From positions 305,895 to 369,894 of the forward strand of contig JAGPYM010000035.1 of NCBI GenBank assembly GCA_020736575.1: DNA of 64,000 bases. Reading direction: 5' to 3'. The notes under the pieces were generated by a model. The model saw only the letters and a list, made by a program, of their open reading frames with translations. It did not search any database and had not been told where the DNA came from. Origin of the DNA: Thelonectria olida (lineage: Eukaryota; Ascomycota; Sordariomycetes; Hypocreales; Nectriaceae). Position 1 is the first letter of the stretch. Each line of letters begins with the position of its first letter. The translations under genes and the position numbers were made by a program. Positions 58,206 to 64,000 of this stretch are shown here, one piece after another.

Positions 58206-59800
58206 CCCCCCCAGTTATAGCTGTGCAAAACTGAAGCTATTTAAAAAGCTATTTCTAGGGCAAAAATGAGTAAAAAAGAGTGTCTAAGGCAGGAGTTAAA
58301 CCTAGTATTATTTAGCAAAAAGAGGCAAGGCTAGGAAGACAGCTGCAGGCTAAGCCACTATAGCAGCCTCTATCTTCCTACCTTAATAAGGGCTATTATT
58401 AAATAACCTTATAGACCTATTCCTTTATATCTGATTTGGCAGCTAATTTAATAAGGGGCTTAACATCTACAAGGCCTAGCTGCTTAACGAAGTGTTTAAA
58501 TTTCTAACCCGGTAGAGACTTGGTTAGTCCGTTAGCTAGCATTTTAGCTATTAGGGTGTATTTAACCTTAAAGAGCTCGTTCAGATAGGCCTGCCTAGCC
58601 TAGCAGCTATAAATATTAATATGCCTAAGGGCAGTCTTAAGTCTAGGGGTCTTAAGGGTAACTAGCCGGATCATTTGTTAGTTATTACATTTAATAACTA
58701 TTAGATCGTCTAGCTAAAGGTCTAGCTATTTAAATAGCTGTTAAGTTATAATAGCTTCCTTAGCTATATATATAAAGGCTAGCAATTCTGCCTCTATTAA
58801 TAAGGTTATAATTATATTCTATTTTCTAGCTTTCTAACTAACTGGACTATTAAAAAGGTAGAAAATTAATCTTTAAGATAACTTTTAAGTTTTTAAGTTA
58901 TTTATAAAGGCTATATTTAAGGCTATTTTCAATTTAGGGATTAGATTTTATTTAATCTTAATTCCTATTAGTAGGGAGGGATTTCTATTAAATTAAAAAG
59001 CTAGGAATTATATTAGAAAGAGGTATTTAATAACCTTATTAGCTATTTTCTAATAGAAATCTAAAGGGTTAAAAAGTTATTTAGCTAGTTTAGCTACTGC
59101 TTTTATAATATTAGGTCTTATAATTATTATAATATAATTAATAGAACTAACCTTTTATTAGAAAAGGAGGATTTCTTTTCCTATTACCTTAAAAGACTTA
59201 AGGGCTAGGTTATTAGTTAGTAGGGGGTTTTTTTTAAAGCTATTTATTATAATAATATTAAGCTTTAAAACTAGCTTTTAATATAGGAATTCTAATATAA
59301 TTATAGCTTTCTATTAGGCCTATTTCTTATAACTCTAATATTTAAAAACTATTATAATTGCTTAAAGTTTTATATTTATATCTGCTTTTTAACTAGTTAA
59401 TTAATTAGTTTATAACCTATTAGTACTATTTTTAATATAATAGAATAATATTATTTATAAAAAAGAAAACTATAATCTAGCTATTATTATAAATATAAGA
59501 GTTCTTATTATATTTAGCTAGGCCTAGCTTTTTAAAAGTTAATAGAAGGTCTTTTTACTAAAATAAGGGTAATCTTTATAGCTTATAAAGTGCCCTAATT
59601 AATTATATAACCCACCTGGGTCTTTAATATCTATTAGAAAAGCTAATAAAAACTTCCTTATTTAGTAGGCTATTTATAAAAGCGTTTACTATATTAAGCT
59701 ACCTAGCCTTTAGGTTAAATTTAGCTGCTATAGCTATTAGAACCCAGAAGGTCTTCCCTACTAAGGTTATTATATAGGTCTCTTTTTTATTTAAAGGTTA
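58018..59800 (-). mobile_element. Degenerate Ty1/copia retrotransposon, polymerase C-terminal part
   Basis: Read on the minus strand, 59800-59410 shows a broken reverse transcriptase. A WVLIAIAAKFNLKAR stretch is followed by VNAFINSLL, and the catalytic segment survives as FFINNIILLY, with Asn in place of the two Asp. The RNase H/C-terminal part is at 58860-58449, with the motif KMLANGLTKSL and several stops, including C*ARQ where a Trp is expected. G-to-A changes on the coding strand (Trp to stop, Asp to Asn) point to RIP. The element has no intact frame and cannot be active. The order reverse transcriptase then RNase H identifies copia rather than gypsy. The 5' end could not be placed and may lie beyond 62000. 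Confidence 0.8.
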
Positions 59801-62800
59801 AAAATCCCCTCAAATGCATAGCTAGGCTTTAAATTTAATAAGGAACCTATACTTATTATATTTATATTTAAAGACCTAGGTTATAAGCAAGATCCTTCCT
59901 TTTATTTAATCTTAAAGGATGGGCTTAAAGGTTCCTTATACTTTTAGGGCGGCCATTTTAACCTTAGTAGCCTATTTAAATTAGGGTTTAAAAGGATAAT
60001 TTTCTAGCTCCCTAAAAGTCTTAAGTTCTAGGGGCAGGTTTTATTTATATAGCTTTTACTTCCTTCCAGCTAGAAAGCTTATATTAAAGCTATTAAAAGC
60101 TCCCTTTATAACTATCTATTATAACCATTTTATTAGTTTAAATAGCTACTTTAATTTCTATTATTAGGCTGCCAAATTAGTTACTATAGTAGTAGTGGCG
60201 GGTTATTAGTAGAGAATATAGTAATAAGAATAGAGGATTTTTATTAGAAGTTAATAAGAATTAGGTAGTCTAAGCTTCTTACTAAATTAAGCCATATGGA
60301 CTTAACAGGGAAGGCTAGAAACTTCTAAAGATAGATATTATACCTTTTTTATAGTTTTTATTAAATTTTTACTTAAGTTTTTATAATTTATTTTAATAAT
60401 TCTAACTTATTCCCTTCTAATTAGTTAGTTTATTTATTTCTTATTTTATTTCTTATTTACAATTATAATTAATTGCAAATAAGAGTCGATTTTCCTTTAG
60501 ACTTCTATTATTTTATTTTTTATATATTTACCTTTTATAATTACTTCTATTAGGGGTTATATTATATTATTACTCCTACTATTAAATTGGAGATTATACT
60601 AGGGATTAATAAACTATTAAGCTATTAAGTTGGCTTAATAGTAACACTTTTAAGCTATTAAAAATAAACTAGCTATAAAAAGATAAAAGAGAGAAGGAGT
60701 AAAAAACTAGAAACTAGGGATTTAATTAGACATCTAGTTAATTTTAAACTTTTCTACCTTTTGCCTAATACTTTTACTATTATATAATAATTTCTAATTA
60801 AACTATTTAATTAGAGGAAAAAGAAAGAAAAGCTATTATTAAATAAGTAAGTTTTATTTTATATTATTAGTACTTTAAAGTTTTATATTATAAACCTTAT
60901 AAAATAGATATTCTATTTATAATAGTATTAAAACCCTAAGTAAATATCTTATTACCTAGGGTACTTTTAATATAAAAGAGCCTAGATTTAAATATACCTA
61001 TTAATAAGATAATATTATTAAAAGATTAGATAGTTTCTAGAGTCTAGAACACTTAATAGTAAAAGGGACTAAATAGAAGCTAGTATTTTAATTATAATTA
61101 AAATAAGTATATAAAGCTATAAAGAGAGATTAAATAAAAAGTCTTTACTAATCTAGAGATAGGCTTTAGCTTATAGGTGTTATTATTATAATTAGTTATT
61201 AAAAGTATATATATTATATTTACTTTTATATTCTTTTAATATTTAAAGAATACTATTTTTCCTTATAAAAGGATAGTTATTAAAAAGTAAAAAACTTTAT
61301 ACTATTTTAAGAAAACGCCTTTTAAAAGGCAATTAATATTACCTTTCTAGCTTTTATTTAAAAAATAACCTATTCTATTTAATCCTCTAACCTAATACCT
61401 TCCATAGCCTGCTAAAGGCTATAAAAGGCCACCTATCCTAAAGTCTTAATAGCTTGCCCCTATAAGCCGCGTTTAGTTAATAATTGAGACTATTAAGGGC
61501 AACTTGCTTATAAAGATCCCCAAACTGTACTCTTTTATACCTAGTTTAATAATAAAATAAGTTAACTATTAGTATAAGGGCTATATAATTAAAAAGTCTA
61601 ATAAAAGCAATTTTAAAAAACCTTCTAATTTATAGTTTAAATTGCCTCTTACTACCTTTAATAAGATTACTTCTATTTATTCTATCTTATTAAAAAAGCA
61701 AATTTAGTAAGTTAGTAAGATAAGAATTAGCTCCTTATATTAAAAATAATTATTTTATATTTATTTAAAAGGACTAATACCCTTTAGGAGATTCTAGCCC
61801 TATTTTAAAAATTTATAAAAAGTATATTTAAAACTTTCCTAAAGAATTTAAAACTAAAGCTTAAATAACCTTATATTAGTTTAAGGTTATTTAAAGGATA
61901 GAATATTTTATTTTATTTAAAATATTTTAAACTCCTTATTATAAATAATAGCTACTTTTAAGAGAAATAGCTAGATTATTTTAAATTATATAATTACACT
62001 TTTATATTATTAAAAAGGTAGAGTTTACTATTAGTAGATAATTTTAACTTAAAATTAAAATTAAACTATTAGAATCTTTTAAGAGTAATAATTCTAATTA
62101 ATTAAATATAATAATTAATTATTTTAATTATATAAACTTCTAATAATTATTTAATAAAAATAATAAAGCTTTTTATAATAAATAATTAAATATTTCTATT
62201 TTATAATATCTATTAAAGTCTTAAAAATAAATATTAAGCCTAAGCCTATATATAATTATATTAAATATAACTATTATTAGGCTATATAAAAGGTATATAT
62301 TTAAACTTAGGATTTTATAAAATAGAGTATAATACCTTTATACTCTTATTATAAAAGGTATTAAAACATACCTAGCTATTTCTTACTAAAGAAGACTACC
62401 TATTCCTATTTAATATAAGGATATAAGACCTCCTTAAGGTAAAATAATATATATAATTAATAGGTTTCTATAAGGGTATATAATATTCCCTATAACCTAC
62501 TAACTTTCACCTAGCTAATAGTAGTAACTAATTAAATAGAAGGTTTTAATAGTAACCCTAAATAGCTAATCTAATTAATTCTTTAATAAAATATTAATCT
62601 TTTATATAAGCTTAATTAATAAATGAAGGCCTTATAAAGCTAGTTAGTAATAGAGTTAGAAGAAAAGCTTATATATATACTTTTTAAAATATTTATAACT
62701 CTACTATTTAAATAGAATTAAATAATCCTTTAAAAGAAGAGAGATATTTTAAATCTAATATATATATATAGCCCTAATTTTATTAAAAATACTAGTATTA

Positions 62801-64000
62801 TAACAGTTTTAAATATTACTTAAATAAGTATAAGGCCTTAAAAAAGATATAAATTATAAATATATTAAATATAATTCTAATACTAGCACCTATTATATTA
62901 AAAGAAATAAAAAGTTTTAATTCCTTTACCTTATTTTCTACTTTTATAATTAGGTAATAGATCTTATATTTAATAGCTTTTAATCTAGTACCTTAACTAA
63001 CTAGAAGGTTAAAAGTATACTACTTAAGCTAGTAAGATTAGAGCTAGTAATACTAAATATAATTAGAACTTTAAAATAATTAAAAAGGAAAAGATTAACT
63101 AGTTTTTAAAATATATAATAAATATACCTATTAATTAACTAGTCTTTATAAATATATAGCTATTACCCTATATTAAAGCCCTTATATAAACTAACCTTAT
63201 TCTTATTTAGAAGATAATAGTTTAAATATTAAAAAGGTAGTCTAGAGTTGCCCTATGAAATTACTCTATAAAAGACTATAGCTTAAGGAATTAGAAAAGG
63301 ATAATAATTAGAATATAAATAGTTAAAATAAAAAAGGAAGATTACTAATATTTAAACTATTTAATTGAATGTATATAATTAAATATAGACCCTAGAGCAT
63401 TTTTATAAATAATATAAGCTTAGTTATATTAGAAGAAAAGTCCTTAAGAGACCTATTTAAAAAAATATTTTTAACTATTAGAATATTATAATATTTAATC
63501 TAATAGCTAGAAGGGCTATTATAAAAACTTTTTAATAATAGTAAAAGGTATTAAAAGTATTAAATAGGTTAATAGGGAAAGTAAATAGTAGTTTAATATT
63601 ACTAAAAAATAGAACCTTAAGGTTAGTACTATTTAGCTAGTAGAGAGGAGGAGGAAAGATTAATATAAAAGTATATTATAGATTATAACTACTAACTTAC
63701 ACTTGCCCTATTATATTTAATAAGCTAGTAATAATAATATTATCTCTTTTATATATATAAGAGTTTTTTTATTTTAAATAGTACTTTTATATTAAAAGGA
63801 ATAGAAGAATCCCTAATAGATTTATAAATACTAGTAAGGCTTAATAAAACTAATAACTATTTAATTAAATATTTTTATAATAAACCTATTACTATTTTAT
63901 ATATTATAAAAAAGAATTCTACTTATATTTAAAAGATATTTTAAATTACTATTTAATTTAAATATTATAATAGTATAATAATTAAACCTAATTAATTTAG
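59801..64000. repeat. AT-rich relic sequence, content unresolved
   Basis: This likely contains the integrase and gag parts of the same copia element and perhaps other mutated repeats, but I could not read a convincing protein. It continues to the window edge. Confidence 0.5.

Larger units (their letters stand above)
57395..64000. repeat. Extremely AT-rich, RIP-like compartment
   Basis: From about 57395 the composition changes abruptly to mostly A/T with short TA-, AT- and TAT-rich strings and no credible open frame. Only 58015-58450 and a few patches (for example 61380-61530) keep moderate GC. Within it a Ty1/copia relic is readable on the minus strand. This pattern is typical of repeat-induced point mutation acting on transposons. 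Ordinary genes stop at this boundary. Confidence 0.85.

Noticed and set aside
57395..64000. Mitochondrial insertion or bare centromeric DNA
   Set aside because: A Ty1/copia reverse transcriptase and RNase H can be read on the minus strand, so transposon decay explains the AT content; a centromere core cannot be fully excluded.

Overview
The window is nuclear DNA of a filamentous ascomycete. The genes are split by short introns of about 50-70 bp with GT...AG ends. A 22-kb nonribosomal peptide synthetase (NRPS) gene sits among transporters and redox enzymes. The last 6.6 kb is extremely AT-rich and holds a retrotransposon relic whose lost codons look like repeat-induced point mutation (RIP). 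The class is probably Sordariomycetes or a relative; species cannot be told.

Layout, left to right: a D-2-hydroxyacid dehydrogenase (-); an MFS transporter with a 15-nt exon (-); a 2.8-kb gene-free stretch ending in the promoter of a siderophore-type MFS transporter (+) that carries a perfect GATA-type iron-repressor site; a small secreted protein (-); a fold-type-I aminotransferase (+); a protein related to the stonustoxin/MACPF family (-); a coiled-coil protein (+); a UBA-like/ankyrin/ClpB-type AAA+ ATPase (+); a seven-exon subtilisin-like protein (-); a medium-chain reductase (+); and a truncated subtilisin-like fragment (-).

The centre (22994-45936, -) is one intronless NRPS gene. It reads [partial C]-A-T-E / C-A-T / C-A-T-E / C-A-T / C-A-T-E / C-T / C: five adenylation domains, three epimerization domains and a final C-T-C with no adenylation domain. 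The reading frame breaks once, in a run of five C (44890-44894) inside the first A domain. The same change would result from a one-base assembly error or from a real inactivating mutation. A divergent ABCC-type exporter (48452-53445, +) shares the 2.5-kb upstream region and is the best candidate for product export. A copper amine oxidase follows (54422-57191, +).

Reading the NRPS collinearly predicts a peptide with D-L-D-L-D stereochemistry. The adenylation-less C-T unit would then add a residue loaded in trans, or act iteratively, before release by a terminal C domain with a cyclizing-type motif. The reductase, exporter, aminotransferase, hydroxyacid dehydrogenase and siderophore transporter are possible cluster members, but only position supports this.

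From about 57395 to the window end the base composition drops abruptly to A/T. A minus-strand Ty1/copia polymerase can still be read there with many stops (reverse transcriptase about 59410-59800, RNase H about 58449-58860, likely LTR 58018-58205). The peptide cluster therefore borders a degenerate, repeat-rich compartment.
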